From the NCBI GenBank assembly GCA_023150555.1, contig JAKLKQ010000036.1:1-64000 (forward strand): DNA of 64,000 bases, given 5' to 3'. This DNA comes from Planctomycetota bacterium (GTDB lineage Bacteria; Planctomycetota; SZUA-567; H5-PLA8). Position numbers and translations under genes: made by a program. The notes beneath the pieces were generated by a model. The model worked only from the letters and a program-made list of their open reading frames with translations, was not told the DNA's origin and ran no database searches. Below, one piece after another: positions 54,302 to 64,000 of the stretch (positions are counted from its first letter, which is position 1; each line of letters starts with the position of its first letter).

Positions 54302-55984
54302 ATGCGCTGGTCGCTTGATCTGAAGTCACCGCACTTGGTCGCCGGTTCCCACGGCCTTGGCCTGCCGGCGGAGAAACTCGAGGCCGTCGCCCCCACGCTC
54401 GCGCTGGGCCCCGACACCGCCGGACGCACTGCCAAGGTCTGGATCGCCAGCGACGGCGTGCGCGCCGAAGTTGCGGTGACGGCCTGCGGCGTCGCCGGCG
54501 CTTCGCCGCGGCCCGACTTTCCCGAGTGGTACTTCCGCAACCACATCGTCGTGACCTTCAACCCCACCCACGACCACGGTACGCGCTGGATGTACAGCGT
54601 GGACGATTCAGGCAAGGCCGAAGGCGGCTCGGTCTACACCGCACCCGGCGAGGAATCCGGCGAAGGCCCCAGCAAGACCAACGAAAAGCCGCCCGCGGCC
54701 CATGGCGAATTCCGCGCGCTTCAGGAGCACGCCTACTTCGCGCGGCTGACCCTGCCCGCCGAGGCGCTGGGCACCTCGCCCGAAGTCCCCGCGGGGCTGA
54801 TGCTGAAGGTCGGATTCCACGAGGAGGTCATCGTCACCCCGCTGCAGTGGCCGCAGCCGGTGCGCTGGTCCAACGACATGCCCCTGACCTTCGGCGACGT
54901 GTACACGAAGGCCCCGGTGGTCGCCGTCGAGCGCGTCGAGTTTCCCGAGCCCGCGTGGGGAGGCGCGCCCAGCAGCGTCGTGCTGCATCTGCGCCGCGCG
55001 AAGAACGCGCCCGCTTCGGGCACCGTGCACGTCGAAGTAAACCTGCCGACCGACAGCGAGACCCGCCAGCCCGACGCGACCTGGAAGGGCGACGGAGAGA
55101 CGCTGGCCGTGCGCGTGCCGGTGGTCTTCCCGCACCGCGGCAAGTGGGCCAACGGTTTTCACGACATCGCGCGCCTGCGCCTGGCGCTGCACGATTCCGA
55201 AGAGAGACGCCAGTGGGCCGGCGAGTTTCCCTTCGGATTCGACGCCGGAGTGATCGTTCGCGAACGCTACGGGCGCCAGGGCAAGCCGCTCGCGCCGCGC
55301 CCGGACAAGAGCGACCCCGACTTCGTGAACAAGATCCGCGCCTACCTACTGTCCCGCCTGCCCGACTACCGCCCGCGCACCACGCGCGAGGGCGCGCCGT
55401 CCGACTTCTACCTCGAGGACCGCGACGGGTTGGCCCACCTGGATCTCTCGGCTGCCGACGCGCTCGACCAGGTTGCCGCGCTTTTGGCCGAACGCTTCGG
55501 CGACTGGCAGGACGCGCTGTGCGGCGCAGCGCTGTGGATGTACCACCCGCGCGTGACGCGCCATTCGGGCACCTGGTCCAGCGTCTCGGGCAAATGCGAG
55601 GTGCGTTCGATCCCGCGCATGGGCGGATGCTTCTGCGGCGACACCACGCGCCTGGGCGCGAGCCTGGCCGAACGCATCGGGAAGAAGATGAACGTGGAAC
55701 TGAAAGGTCTCTCGATGGGCCTGCGCGGGCACCTGACCACACTGGTCCGCACGCCTATCGGGCGGGTGGTCATCGACGGCATGCACGGCATGTTCTACCA
55801 CGCGCTGGACAACACGCGGCTGGCGACGCTGGAGGAGCTGCGCGAGCAGCGCGAGGTCTCCGAGCGCATGTGGTACTACCCGAAGGCAGGCGGCCACCAC
55901 TTCTTCTACAAGAACTACGCTCAAGTAATCCGCCCGTGGGTGGATGGCCCCCTGGAGTGGCCCTCCGGGGAGTCGGAAACCTAG
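54302..55984 (+). CDS. Transglutaminase-like protein (putative)
   Basis: A 560-residue protein with no signal peptide at this start. Residues 1-310 are beta-rich and similar to carbohydrate-binding sandwiches. In residues 400-510 a possible transglutaminase core is seen: Cys443 in MGGCFCGDTTRLGASLAERIGKK, His477 in RGHLTTLV, Asp492 in VVIDGM, with family-like spacing. The family includes peptidases and amidases. The assignment rests on this triad only. It begins 43 bases after the DUF4091-like gene and is probably cotranscribed. Confidence 0.5.
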   Translation: MRWSLDLKSPHLVAGSHGLGLPAEKLEAVAPTLALGPDTAGRTAKVWIASDGVRAEVAVTACGVAGASPRPDFPEWYFRNHIVVTFNPTHDHGTRWMYSVDDSGKAEGGSVYTAPGEESGEGPSKTNEKPPAAHGEFRALQEHAYFARLTLPAEALGTSPEVPAGLMLKVGFHEEVIVTPLQWPQPVRWSNDMPLTFGDVYTKAPVVAVERVEFPEPAWGGAPSSVVLHLRRAKNAPASGTVHVEVNLPTDSETRQPDATWKGDGETLAVRVPVVFPHRGKWANGFHDIARLRLALHDSEERRQWAGEFPFGFDAGVIVRERYGRQGKPLAPRPDKSDPDFVNKIRAYLLSRLPDYRPRTTREGAPSDFYLEDRDGLAHLDLSAADALDQVAALLAERFGDWQDALCGAALWMYHPRVTRHSGTWSSVSGKCEVRSIPRMGGCFCGDTTRLGASLAERIGKKMNVELKGLSMGLRGHLTTLVRTPIGRVVIDGMHGMFYHALDNTRLATLEELREQREVSERMWYYPKAGGHHFFYKNYAQVIRPWVDGPLEWPSGESET

Positions 55985-56125
55985 GCCCGGAAGCAAGTTA
56001 CACGATCAGTGCGGGATTCCATAAGGGGCGCGGTCCGCCTTGACAGCATCCTCGTTGGTAAGTACCTTGGCAGCGCTTCCAACGCGACTTTTTCAACCTC
56101 CCGACGTTTGGATCCGGGGCGGCGC

Positions 56126-59100
56126 ATGTCATTGACCCGCATGAACTTGAGCGCTGCATTCTGCACCGCCTGGCTGCTCCTGCCGGCGCTTGCCCTGCAT
56201 GCGGCAAATGCACCCAAGCCGATCGGCGATAAGGAATGGCAGGATGGTCAGCTGTCGCCCGAAAAGATCCGCGAGCACGTCGAGCAACTCAGCAAACTGA
56301 CTTCCCGCGTCGCCGGGTACCCCGGCGCCGAACAGGCACGCGACTACATCGTGAAATGCCTTGGCGGGATGGGCTACGCCGACGGTACCCAGGACCGCGA
56401 CGAACCGGCCGAAAACGATCTTTTCAACCGCGTCGGTTCGCACCGATTCTGGGGCCTGACGCCGGTCGATAAGGGCAACGGGCGCCTCAAGTTCACCAGC
56501 ACACCGCTCTCCGACCTCCCCGCCACCCTGCCCGTCTATGCCGTCTGGCCCAACGGGGGCGCGGTCACCTCCACGGGGCCCCAGGGATTGACCGGTCCCC
56601 TGCTGTACGGCCACACGGGCAAGCCCGAAGACTTTGATGGGATGAAAGTAAGCGGCGCCATCGTGATGCTTGACCTGACCGCCCAGACCGACTGGACCAT
56701 CGCGGCGGGACTTGGCGCGCAGGCGGTGCTGCTGGTCGAACCCGCCGACGTGCGGCGTCCGGACATGGAAAACCTGTACCTGAACACGCCGGTCGAGTTC
56801 CCGCGCCTGTGGCTGCGCCGCGAGCACGGTGAAAACCTCAAGCGCGCGCTGGAAGCCAACACGCAGGCCGGGCAGCCCGCGCCGGAGGTGAATGTCTACG
56901 CGCGCATGACCTGGGAAAACAACATTTGGGAGAACCTGTACCTGCTCGTTCCGGGCAAAGACGGCCCCGGCAAGGACACGGTGATCCTGTCCGCGTATTA
57001 CGACTCCAACTCCATCGTGCCGGCCTTGGCACCAGGGGCCGAACAGGCTCTCTCGTGCGCGACGCTGCTGGAGGTGGCGCGTTCGTTCAAGGCGCATCCG
57101 CCGGAGCGCGACACGCTGCTGCTGTTCTGCGCCGGGCACTTCCAGGGCCTGAAGGGCGAACGGGAATTCTTCGCCGAGATCGAGAAACTGCCCAAGGCCG
57201 ACAGCGACCAGAAACTTTATACGCTCCGCACTAAGCGCCTGATCCTACAAGACATGGCGCGCCGGTTCGCGGAAGGCGGTGAGCAAGCGCTGGCCTCGGA
57301 GGACAGCCGGGCGCGGCTGCTGGCCATGTCTGAAGAGTCGGTCAAGGAGGTGGATGCCGACGCCGACGCCAAGGCCGCAGCCTACAGCGTGGCAGAGGCC
57401 CAAAACCAGCACAAGTACTCCTGGGCAGGAATTACCTTCGGCATCCTGCTGGTCTTCTTCGGCATTTATGCTCTGCTGCGCATCCAACGCGGGCGCACGG
57501 CCATCGCGACCGTCTCCTTCTCGCTGGGCGCCATCGTGCTGCTCATGCTGGTGGGCCTGCCCATGGCCAAACAGCACCTGCGCAGCGCCGAGAAGATCGC
57601 CGACGGCCCCCGGCGCCTGGAAGACATGCTCAACCTGATCAAGGAAGAAGTCGCCACGCAAGAGACCGCCATCGAGCGCAAGATTCGAGAAAAACGCGGA
57701 ATCCTTTTTCACAAGGACGATGACACCGCGGAAGCCGCTGCGGACGCTGGCGACGTGAAGGCGCTCGAAGAGCAGTTGCAGCAACTTCGAGACCGGCGCC
57801 TGGCCTACGAACACGCCGGCCGCCTGCTGTACATCAATTCGGCCTCCGGGCATGGCCAGCGACCGCCCGAAGACCCGCACGAACTGTGGGCGCTTATCGC
57901 ACCCGCCCTTAAGACCGCGCAGGCGCGCATCCGCAAGGAACTGGACTGGGCGGTAGCCGAGACCGACCGTCGCGAACGCAACCGTCCCTTTAAGGCGCTG
58001 ATCGATGCACGGCTGCCGTCAGCAGAGAAGGCCACCGAGCGGAAGGATGACGAGAACCGTCCCAAGATCGTCTTCCTGACCCTGGATCTTTCCGCCGGCA
58101 GCCCGGCCCTTGGCGCCTTCTATTCCGGCGCGATGTACAACAAGACCATCGACGGCCCCTACAGCAATTTCGGCAAGCAGGTCTCCCAGCCGATCGCGGA
58201 GGCCGTGGAACGCAGGATGGGTGTCGAGGAACTGGGCACCCTGATCGCCAACACCATGAAGTACGGCAAGGACACCGACTACGGCGAGCGCCACAGCCGG
58301 CTTTGGTACACCTACCTGCCCACCGAACTCGCTTTGGCTGCCGAAGTCGGCGTGCAGGCGACGATCCGATCCCTCACCTTCGCCACTACCTACGATCACC
58401 GCATGGTCTGGGACACGCCGCAGGACGACGGCGCCCCCGAACGCCTCAACTGGGCCAACGTCCGCATCCAGGCACAGATGGCGGGGCCCCTGCTGCGGCG
58501 CTACATTGGCGCCGAAAAACTTCTCGAGTCCAACCGCTTCTCCAACATCAAGAACACCGGCTTATGCCAAGTCACCTTCCACGCCGTGCGCCGGGGCGGC
58601 ACGCGCAGCCTGTTCCCCAACGTACCCGTGGACCAGGCGGTCTTCTTCAAGATCAACGAACGCCGCAACGCCGCCGGCGTGCGCCTGCCGCTATCCGAAA
58701 TGACCAATCCGCTGGGTAACGTGGTCATGAACGGCCTCGTCGAAGATTACCGCGTCAATATCGAGACCACCGCCTGCGATCCCGACACCGGCGAGATCGT
58801 CGCGGCCCTGAACAAAGCCAAGCAGCGCATCGACGTCAACAACAGCTTCAGCTTCATCGGCAAGCGCATGGTCTACGAGACCGTGGAACTCTGCCGCGTC
58901 CAGGGCCTGGCCATTCTGGACGTGCTCGATCCCGGCCGCCTAGTTGTCCTGAAGAAGGTCAATCTTCTGGCCGCGCAGACCGAATCGCGCCCCCTGGAGT
59001 TCGGCAGCAGCCACCCGTACGACAGCGAACCGCACCGCGTGGTCTTCGCCGAGCCCAATTCGCGCATCAAGTGCCTCTTCAGCGAAGGCCAGTTCGGCGT

Positions 59101-62041
59101 GCGCCTGGCGCTGCTGGGCGTGCCCAGGTCGACCTTGAAGAAGCTCCTGGATCCGGCACAGGCCGGCGCTGTGGAGAAGAGTGAAGCGCGCGGGCCCGGC
59201 GTTAAACTCGGCACGCGCAAGGTCGTCGACTGGCTGCCGCTGCGCACCGCCACCGACCTGTGGAGCATCAGTGCGCAGCGACTGCTCGAGATGCAAAAGC
59301 ACTCCATCGGCAACGCCAAACTCTACAACCCCGCCTACCCCGGGCCCTACTCGTCCGGAACCGTCACCGTCCAGAACGGCGATGCGACGGTGCGGGGCCA
59401 AGGCACCGCGTGGGACGAAGGCGTCGTCAACCTGCCGTTCAAGGTCCTGGGCGTACCGGGGGCCTACCGCGTCGAAGAACTGAAGGCCGATGGCAGCCTG
59501 CGCCTGGACCGCGGCTACGAAGGCCTCTCCGTGGCCGGCGCGAAGTTCGTCCTAAGCAGCGAAGAACCCGGCCTGCACAACCTCGCGCGGCAACGCCTGG
59601 AGGAAGCCCTGGCGGCGCGGGCGGCCGGCCGCGTAAGCGAGTCCTGGCGCAAGGGCATGGAAGCATGGAGCATCGAGTCGCGAGCCTTCCCTGGGGTGCT
59701 GGGCACCGCGAACGATTCGGTGATGGGCGTCGTCTTTTACCTGTTCCTGCTGTTGCCGTTCTGCTTCTTCCTCGAGCGGCTGATCCTTGCCTGCAAGAAG
59801 ATCGAGCGCCAGATCGCGGCCTTCTTCGCGATGTTCACGTCGGTCTTCGCGCTGCTGTGGTTCGTGCACCCGGCCTTCAATCTGGTGGCCGCGCCGCCGA
59901 TCATCCTGCTGGCCTTCATCATCATGACGCTGGCGGGCATCGTCATCGCCATCGTGTACGGAAAGTTCAACAGCGAAATGCACCTGATGCAGGCCGGCAT
60001 GCAGGGCGTGCAGTCGGCGGACGTGAACCGCGCCAGCGCCGCCGTCGTCGCGGTGTCCCTGGGCATCAGCCAGATGCGGCGGCGCAAGTTCCGCACCTTC
60101 CTCACGGCCCTCACCGTCGTCCTGCTGACCTTCACCGCGCTCAGCTTCACCAGCCTGGTGCCCAGCCTGGGGACCGCGAGCATCGACCTCTCGCCCGGCA
60201 ACGAGAAGGACGCCCCCTACCAGGGCATCCTGCTGCGGCAGCTGAACTGGGACCCGATGCGCACCGAGGCGTACGACCAGTTCGAACGCGTGTTGGCCGC
60301 CGACGGCATCCGCTGCGCGCCGCGCTTCTGGTTTAACAAGTGGCCCACGCAGGACGAAAAGTCCCGCGGCCAGACACCGCGCGACCGCTACTTCGACCTT
60401 GTGCCCGAGGACCGCGCCGGCGACCCGCTGGCCGACGCGAAGCGCGTGGTCTCGCTCCAAAGCCTGCTTGGCCTTTCGCCGCAAGAACGCCAGATCTTTC
60501 GGACCGCGGGCAAGGATCCCATCCAGGACGCGATGGTGGCCGGCGAATGGCTCGCGGACGGCGAACGCGATGTCTGCCTGCTGCCACTGGAAGTCGTCGA
60601 AGCGCTGCAACTCGGCAAGCCCGAGGACGAGGCTTGGCGCCCCGACCACGCCATCGGCAAGCGCCTGCGGCTAGGCAGCTACACCGTCACGCTGAAAGGC
60701 ATCTTCAACGCCGAGAAATTCGCCGAGATCACGGACCTCGACGGCGAACAGCTCACGCCCGTCGACTACACCAGCAGCGAATCTTCCCGCGGCGCGCAGG
60801 AGACGTCCGCCGGCGCCGCCGGCGTCGAGAACCTCAGCCCCACCACCCTGCAAAGCAACATCCACGTGATGGCCGCGCAGACGGTGATCGTGCCCTGGCA
60901 GATGGCCGCGCTCCTGGGCGGGGAACTGCGCGCGGTGGCCGCGCGCGTCGATGACCCCGCGCACCTGTCCTTCACCATCGACCGCCTGCTGAAGCTGCTC
61001 GAGAAGAATGTCTTCGTGGGCCAGGACGGCCGCCGCCGCATCTACGCGTCGACCGGAAAGACCAGCCTCGCCGGACTGGAGAACCTGATCGTACCTCTGC
61101 TGATCTCGGTATTGATCATCCTCAATACGATGATCGGCGCCGTCTACGAGCGCGAACGCGAGATCACCATCTTCAGCGCGCTGGGCCTGTCGCCCTCTCA
61201 CATCTCGGCGCTGTTCCTGGCCGAGGCCTTCGTCTACGCGACGCTGGGCGCGCTACTGGGCTACCTGTTGGGCCAGGGCGTGGCGAAGTTCATCCAGGTC
61301 TGGGGCGAGCAGCTAGGCATCGGCGGCCTGTACCTCAACTACTCCTCCAGTTCGGCGGTCTTCGTCACCGCCATCGTGATGCTTTCGGTACTCGCATCCA
61401 CCATCTACCCGGCCATCCGCGCCGCGCGGGCCGCCTCGCCGTCCGAAGAGCGCAGCTGGTCGGTGCCCGCACCGGTGGGCAATGAGATCTCGCTGGAGCT
61501 GCCCTTCAGCTTTCAGCGCGACCTGGTCCCGGGCGTGGCACTGTTCCTGCACGAATTCTTCGACAACCACGCGGAGTCGACGGTCGGCAAGTTCACCGCG
61601 CGCGAGGTGACGCTCGAGGCCTTCCACACCGACCAAGGCCAGGGCGTCTGCCTCTTCTTCCTCTCGTGGCTGTCGCCCTACGACCTGGGCGTATCGCAGG
61701 AGGCGCAGCTGTACATCGTGCCGACGGACCAGGGCCTGTACATCTCCGAGGCCTCGTTCTTCCGCATATCCGGGCACCTGGACGCCTGGCAACGCGTGAA
61801 CTTGCCGTTTCTCAACGCGCTGCGCAAGCATCTGCTGATTTGGCGCACATATTCTCCCGAGCAGCGGCACGAGTACTCGCTGCGCGGGTACCTGCAGTTC
61901 CAGGAGGCCTTCGAGGCGGTCGGCTGGCCGCCGCCGGAGGGCCTCGAACCCGGCGAGCCCGACCCGGACCTGGTTCCTTCGCACGGGCCGAACGAGGGCC
62001 CCGCGGGACCGGCGACGGTGGTCGTGACCTCAACGGCATGA
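56126..62041 (+). CDS. Giant fusion: degenerate M28/PA ectodomain plus FtsX permease
   Basis: A 1971-residue protein. The signal peptide is residues 1-27. Residues 35-360 resemble an M28 aminopeptidase with an inserted PA domain (FDGMKVSGAIVMLDLTAQTD; AQAVLLVEPADV), but metal positions are lost: AYYD (291-293) for AHYD, GAEQALS for GADDN, AGHFQGL for the Glu-Glu motif. Helices lie near 432-478, then a large extracytoplasmic part, helices near 1198-1277, and an FtsX permease (about 1320-1770; MRRRKFRTFLTALTVVLLTF, YEREREITIFSALGLSPSHI). A soluble domain of about 190 residues ends it. No ATPase gene is adjacent in the window. ATG 56126 gives the cleanest signal. Confidence 0.85.
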   Translation: MSLTRMNLSAAFCTAWLLLPALALHAANAPKPIGDKEWQDGQLSPEKIREHVEQLSKLTSRVAGYPGAEQARDYIVKCLGGMGYADGTQDRDEPAENDLFNRVGSHRFWGLTPVDKGNGRLKFTSTPLSDLPATLPVYAVWPNGGAVTSTGPQGLTGPLLYGHTGKPEDFDGMKVSGAIVMLDLTAQTDWTIAAGLGAQAVLLVEPADVRRPDMENLYLNTPVEFPRLWLRREHGENLKRALEANTQAGQPAPEVNVYARMTWENNIWENLYLLVPGKDGPGKDTVILSAYYDSNSIVPALAPGAEQALSCATLLEVARSFKAHPPERDTLLLFCAGHFQGLKGEREFFAEIEKLPKADSDQKLYTLRTKRLILQDMARRFAEGGEQALASEDSRARLLAMSEESVKEVDADADAKAAAYSVAEAQNQHKYSWAGITFGILLVFFGIYALLRIQRGRTAIATVSFSLGAIVLLMLVGLPMAKQHLRSAEKIADGPRRLEDMLNLIKEEVATQETAIERKIREKRGILFHKDDDTAEAAADAGDVKALEEQLQQLRDRRLAYEHAGRLLYINSASGHGQRPPEDPHELWALIAPALKTAQARIRKELDWAVAETDRRERNRPFKALIDARLPSAEKATERKDDENRPKIVFLTLDLSAGSPALGAFYSGAMYNKTIDGPYSNFGKQVSQPIAEAVERRMGVEELGTLIANTMKYGKDTDYGERHSRLWYTYLPTELALAAEVGVQATIRSLTFATTYDHRMVWDTPQDDGAPERLNWANVRIQAQMAGPLLRRYIGAEKLLESNRFSNIKNTGLCQVTFHAVRRGGTRSLFPNVPVDQAVFFKINERRNAAGVRLPLSEMTNPLGNVVMNGLVEDYRVNIETTACDPDTGEIVAALNKAKQRIDVNNSFSFIGKRMVYETVELCRVQGLAILDVLDPGRLVVLKKVNLLAAQTESRPLEFGSSHPYDSEPHRVVFAEPNSRIKCLFSEGQFGVRLALLGVPRSTLKKLLDPAQAGAVEKSEARGPGVKLGTRKVVDWLPLRTATDLWSISAQRLLEMQKHSIGNAKLYNPAYPGPYSSGTVTVQNGDATVRGQGTAWDEGVVNLPFKVLGVPGAYRVEELKADGSLRLDRGYEGLSVAGAKFVLSSEEPGLHNLARQRLEEALAARAAGRVSESWRKGMEAWSIESRAFPGVLGTANDSVMGVVFYLFLLLPFCFFLERLILACKKIERQIAAFFAMFTSVFALLWFVHPAFNLVAAPPIILLAFIIMTLAGIVIAIVYGKFNSEMHLMQAGMQGVQSADVNRASAAVVAVSLGISQMRRRKFRTFLTALTVVLLTFTALSFTSLVPSLGTASIDLSPGNEKDAPYQGILLRQLNWDPMRTEAYDQFERVLAADGIRCAPRFWFNKWPTQDEKSRGQTPRDRYFDLVPEDRAGDPLADAKRVVSLQSLLGLSPQERQIFRTAGKDPIQDAMVAGEWLADGERDVCLLPLEVVEALQLGKPEDEAWRPDHAIGKRLRLGSYTVTLKGIFNAEKFAEITDLDGEQLTPVDYTSSESSRGAQETSAGAAGVENLSPTTLQSNIHVMAAQTVIVPWQMAALLGGELRAVAARVDDPAHLSFTIDRLLKLLEKNVFVGQDGRRRIYASTGKTSLAGLENLIVPLLISVLIILNTMIGAVYEREREITIFSALGLSPSHISALFLAEAFVYATLGALLGYLLGQGVAKFIQVWGEQLGIGGLYLNYSSSSAVFVTAIVMLSVLASTIYPAIRAARAASPSEERSWSVPAPVGNEISLELPFSFQRDLVPGVALFLHEFFDNHAESTVGKFTAREVTLEAFHTDQGQGVCLFFLSWLSPYDLGVSQEAQLYIVPTDQGLYISEASFFRISGHLDAWQRVNLPFLNALRKHLLIWRTYSPEQRHEYSLRGYLQFQEAFEAVGWPPPEGLEPGEPDPDLVPSHGPNEGPAGPATVVVTSTA

Positions 62042-62094
62042 GGGCGTTCGTAAACGGGCGGTAAGCGGTTCAGGAAAATCGGACAGGCGGAAAC

Positions 62095-64000
62095 ATGGCA
62101 CGCGCAGCCGTCGACAAGGAACTCGAAGAATACCGGCGGATCATGACGCCCCCCGAGCAGTTCGAGGAGGGCTTCTCGTACCGCACGGTGCTGGGCGCGA
62201 TCTTCCTCGGGTTCGTGATGATGCCGGCGTCGATGTACATGGGGCTGGTAGTCGGCCCGGCGCACATCGGCGACGCCGCGCGCTGGGTGACGGTGATCTT
62301 GTTCCTGGAAATAGCCAAACGCAGCCGCGTCTCGCTCAAGCAGCAGGAACTGTACGTCCTCTACTACATGGCCGGTATGGCGCTGTATTCGCCCTTTGAG
62401 GGCCTGCTCTTCCGCCAGTACCTCGTCGTGTCGCCGGCAGCCACCGACCTGAACCTGATCGAACACTTCTCGCAGCCGGATATGGGTTGGGTCGCGCCCT
62501 CGAAGCAGTACATCGACGACCACGGCCGCAATTTCTTCTGCGGCGGCTGGGTCACCCCCATACTCGTCATCGGCCTGGCCACCGTCCTGCACCGCATCGA
62601 CCACTTCGGCCTCGGCTACTTCCTCTATCGCCTGACCAGCGACGTCGAGCGCCTGCCCTTCCCGCTCGCGCCCGTCGGCGCTGCCGGCGCGGTGGCGCTG
62701 GCCGAGAGCACCCAGGAGAAGCAGACCTGGCGCTGGCGCACCTTCTCCATCGGTACGATGCTGGGCCTGGCCTACGGCACGATCTACAACGCGGTGCCCG
62801 CCGTCACCGGAGCGCTGTTCGGGAAGTCGATCCAGATCGTCCCCATTCCGTTCATCGAACTCACCGACAAGACGCGCGACATCCTGCCGGCCGTCGCGAC
62901 AGGCCTGACCGTCGATCTGGGGCTGATCATCCTCGGGTTCGTGCTGCCGTTCTGGAGCGTCGTGGGCGGAATCGTGGCCGTGATCGGCACGATGGTGCTC
63001 AATCCGTTCCTCTTCGAGACAGGTGTCCTGCGCACCTGGACCCACTCGATGAAAACACCCGAAACCCAGGTGGCCAATTATTTCGATTTCTACCTGAGCT
63101 GGAACATCGGAATGGCGCTGGCCATCGCGGTGATCGGCTTCTGGGGCATCGGGCGCGGGCTGATCGCGCTGCGAAAGAAAAAGCAGGAAGGCGAGGACAC
63201 GTTGGACTTCTCGAAACTCTGGACGAAGAACGTCAAGCGCGGCGACATCTCGATCTGGATCAGCCTGTTCATCTACCTCTTCTCGACCTGCGCCTACATC
63301 GCCTTCTGCGCCTGGCTGGTCCCGGGCTTCCCGGTGATCTTCTTCCTCTTTTACGGATTCATCTTCACGCCGCTGGTCAGCTACGCGACGGCGCGCCTGG
63401 AAGGCCTGGCGGGACAGGTGCTCAACATCCCGTTCGTCCGCGAGGCCGGTTTCATCCTGGCCAGCCGCTGGGGGAACTACCAGGGCCTGGGCATCTGGTT
63501 CGCACCCATCCCGATCCACAACTACGGCGTGCAGACGGTCGGCTTCCGCCAAGTCGAACTCACCGGCACCAACTTGCGCAGCATCATCAAGACCGAGTTC
63601 ACCGTATTGCCCGTGATCCTTATCGCGAGCGTGCTCTTCAGCCAGTTCATCTGGGGGTTGGCGGCAATCCCCTCGGAGGCCTACCCCTACGCAAACCTGC
63701 TGTGGGACATGCGTGCCCGCCAGGAGCTGCTGCTGTTCAGCTCCACGACCGGCGGCGAATCCCAATTCTACGACGCCATCAACTCGGCCTACATCGCTAC
63801 CGGCTTCGGCGTGGGCATGGTAATCTACATCGTTCTGGCGATCTTCAGCCTGCCCACCCTGTTCATATACGGCGTGGTACGCGGCTTCGGCCATGCCAAT
63901 CCGCACGGGCTGATCTTCGAGATGTTCGGGGCGATGCTCGGCCGCTTTTACTTCGAACGCCGCTTCGGGCGCGACAAGTGGCGCCAATACGCGCCGGTCC
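62095..64000 (+). CDS. OPT-like polytopic membrane transporter (partial)
   Basis: The reading frame is open from ATG 62095 to the window end (635 codons, no stop), so the 3' part is missing. It has many hydrophobic segments and motifs of the oligopeptide-transporter-like group (FPLAPVGAAGAVALAES, YNAVPAVTGALFG, IPFIELTDKTRDILP, GLTVDLGLIILGFVLPFWSVVGG, FIFTPLVSYATARLEGLAGQ in parts). OPT proteins move peptides or metal chelates with protons; the substrate is unknown. It starts 53 bases after the FtsX fusion, with AGGCGG upstream, and is likely cotranscribed. Confidence 0.8.
   Translation, partial: MARAAVDKELEEYRRIMTPPEQFEEGFSYRTVLGAIFLGFVMMPASMYMGLVVGPAHIGDAARWVTVILFLEIAKRSRVSLKQQELYVLYYMAGMALYSPFEGLLFRQYLVVSPAATDLNLIEHFSQPDMGWVAPSKQYIDDHGRNFFCGGWVTPILVIGLATVLHRIDHFGLGYFLYRLTSDVERLPFPLAPVGAAGAVALAESTQEKQTWRWRTFSIGTMLGLAYGTIYNAVPAVTGALFGKSIQIVPIPFIELTDKTRDILPAVATGLTVDLGLIILGFVLPFWSVVGGIVAVIGTMVLNPFLFETGVLRTWTHSMKTPETQVANYFDFYLSWNIGMALAIAVIGFWGIGRGLIALRKKKQEGEDTLDFSKLWTKNVKRGDISIWISLFIYLFSTCAYIAFCAWLVPGFPVIFFLFYGFIFTPLVSYATARLEGLAGQVLNIPFVREAGFILASRWGNYQGLGIWFAPIPIHNYGVQTVGFRQVELTGTNLRSIIKTEFTVLPVILIASVLFSQFIWGLAAIPSEAYPYANLLWDMRARQELLLFSSTTGGESQFYDAINSAYIATGFGVGMVIYIVLAIFSLPTLFIYGVVRGFGHANPHGLIFEMFGAMLGRFYFERRFGRDKWRQYAPV

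Noticed and set aside
61678..63987. 769-codon minus-strand frame at the right end
   Set aside because: Antisense to the OPT-like gene, whose plus-strand translation has clear membrane segments and transporter motifs.

Overview
The window is a GC-rich bacterial chromosome segment. It carries many long spurious antisense reading frames, as expected at this base composition. The gene content points to the PVC side of the tree, most likely Planctomycetota or a neighbouring uncultured phylum. The reasons are a PknB-type kinase fused to TPRs and a formylglycine-enzyme-like domain, HEAT-repeat secreted proteins, an OPT-like giant membrane protein, oligogalacturonate-lyase-like and DUF4091-like proteins, and low-operonic layout. 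This placement is an inference; no rRNA gene is present. No CRISPR array, insertion sequence, phage or replication origin was seen.

Layout. 1-794: non-coding, repeat-rich. 795-6313 (minus): penta-heme cytochrome c, outer-membrane beta-barrel and tetra-heme cytochrome c, an arrangement resembling a porin-cytochrome conduit. 6467-8312: AraC regulator divergent from a phytanoyl-CoA dioxygenase-like enzyme. 8748-11639: STAS-like protein and a hybrid histidine kinase. 11724-13168 (minus): LolD/MacB-type ATPase and a miniature FtsX permease. 13346-20697 (plus): purD, a Sua5/arginine-phosphatase-like fusion, rpiB, a giant kinase and an anchored protein. 20724-23593: beta-propeller protein, tRNA-Phe and a HEAT protein. 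23851-28445: degenerate receiver-PATAN protein, TPR protein, an HTH-PilZ fusion and a LysM protein. 28604-33554: NhaD-like antiporter, larB, KDPG aldolase, nnrD and a membrane protein. 33580-38651: secreted coiled-coil protein, ettA, an EEP-family lipoprotein and a DUF4380-like protein. 39194-41100 (minus): secreted protein and a sugar-phosphate isomerase.

41386-50923 (plus) is the metabolic core: rpmF, fabH, fabD, a small membrane protein, fabG, acpP, fabF, bioB, a secreted protein, an SDR without the catalytic lysine, bioF and a HEAT lipoprotein. It joins type II fatty-acid synthesis with late biotin synthesis. Biotin is the cofactor of acetyl-CoA carboxylase, so the pairing makes sense. 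51361-64000 (plus) encodes large envelope proteins: a DUF4091-like protein, a transglutaminase-like protein, a roughly 1970-residue pseudo-M28/PA/FtsX fusion and the start of an OPT-like transporter cut by the window end.

The most unusual items are the cytochrome-porin cluster, the Sua5-phosphatase fusion whose P-loop matches protein-arginine phosphatases, the HTH-PilZ fusion, the degenerate-peptidase/FtsX giant, and a dispersed repeat family (three monomers) whose internal hairpin is conserved by compensating base changes and whose end supplies the stop codon of two unrelated genes.
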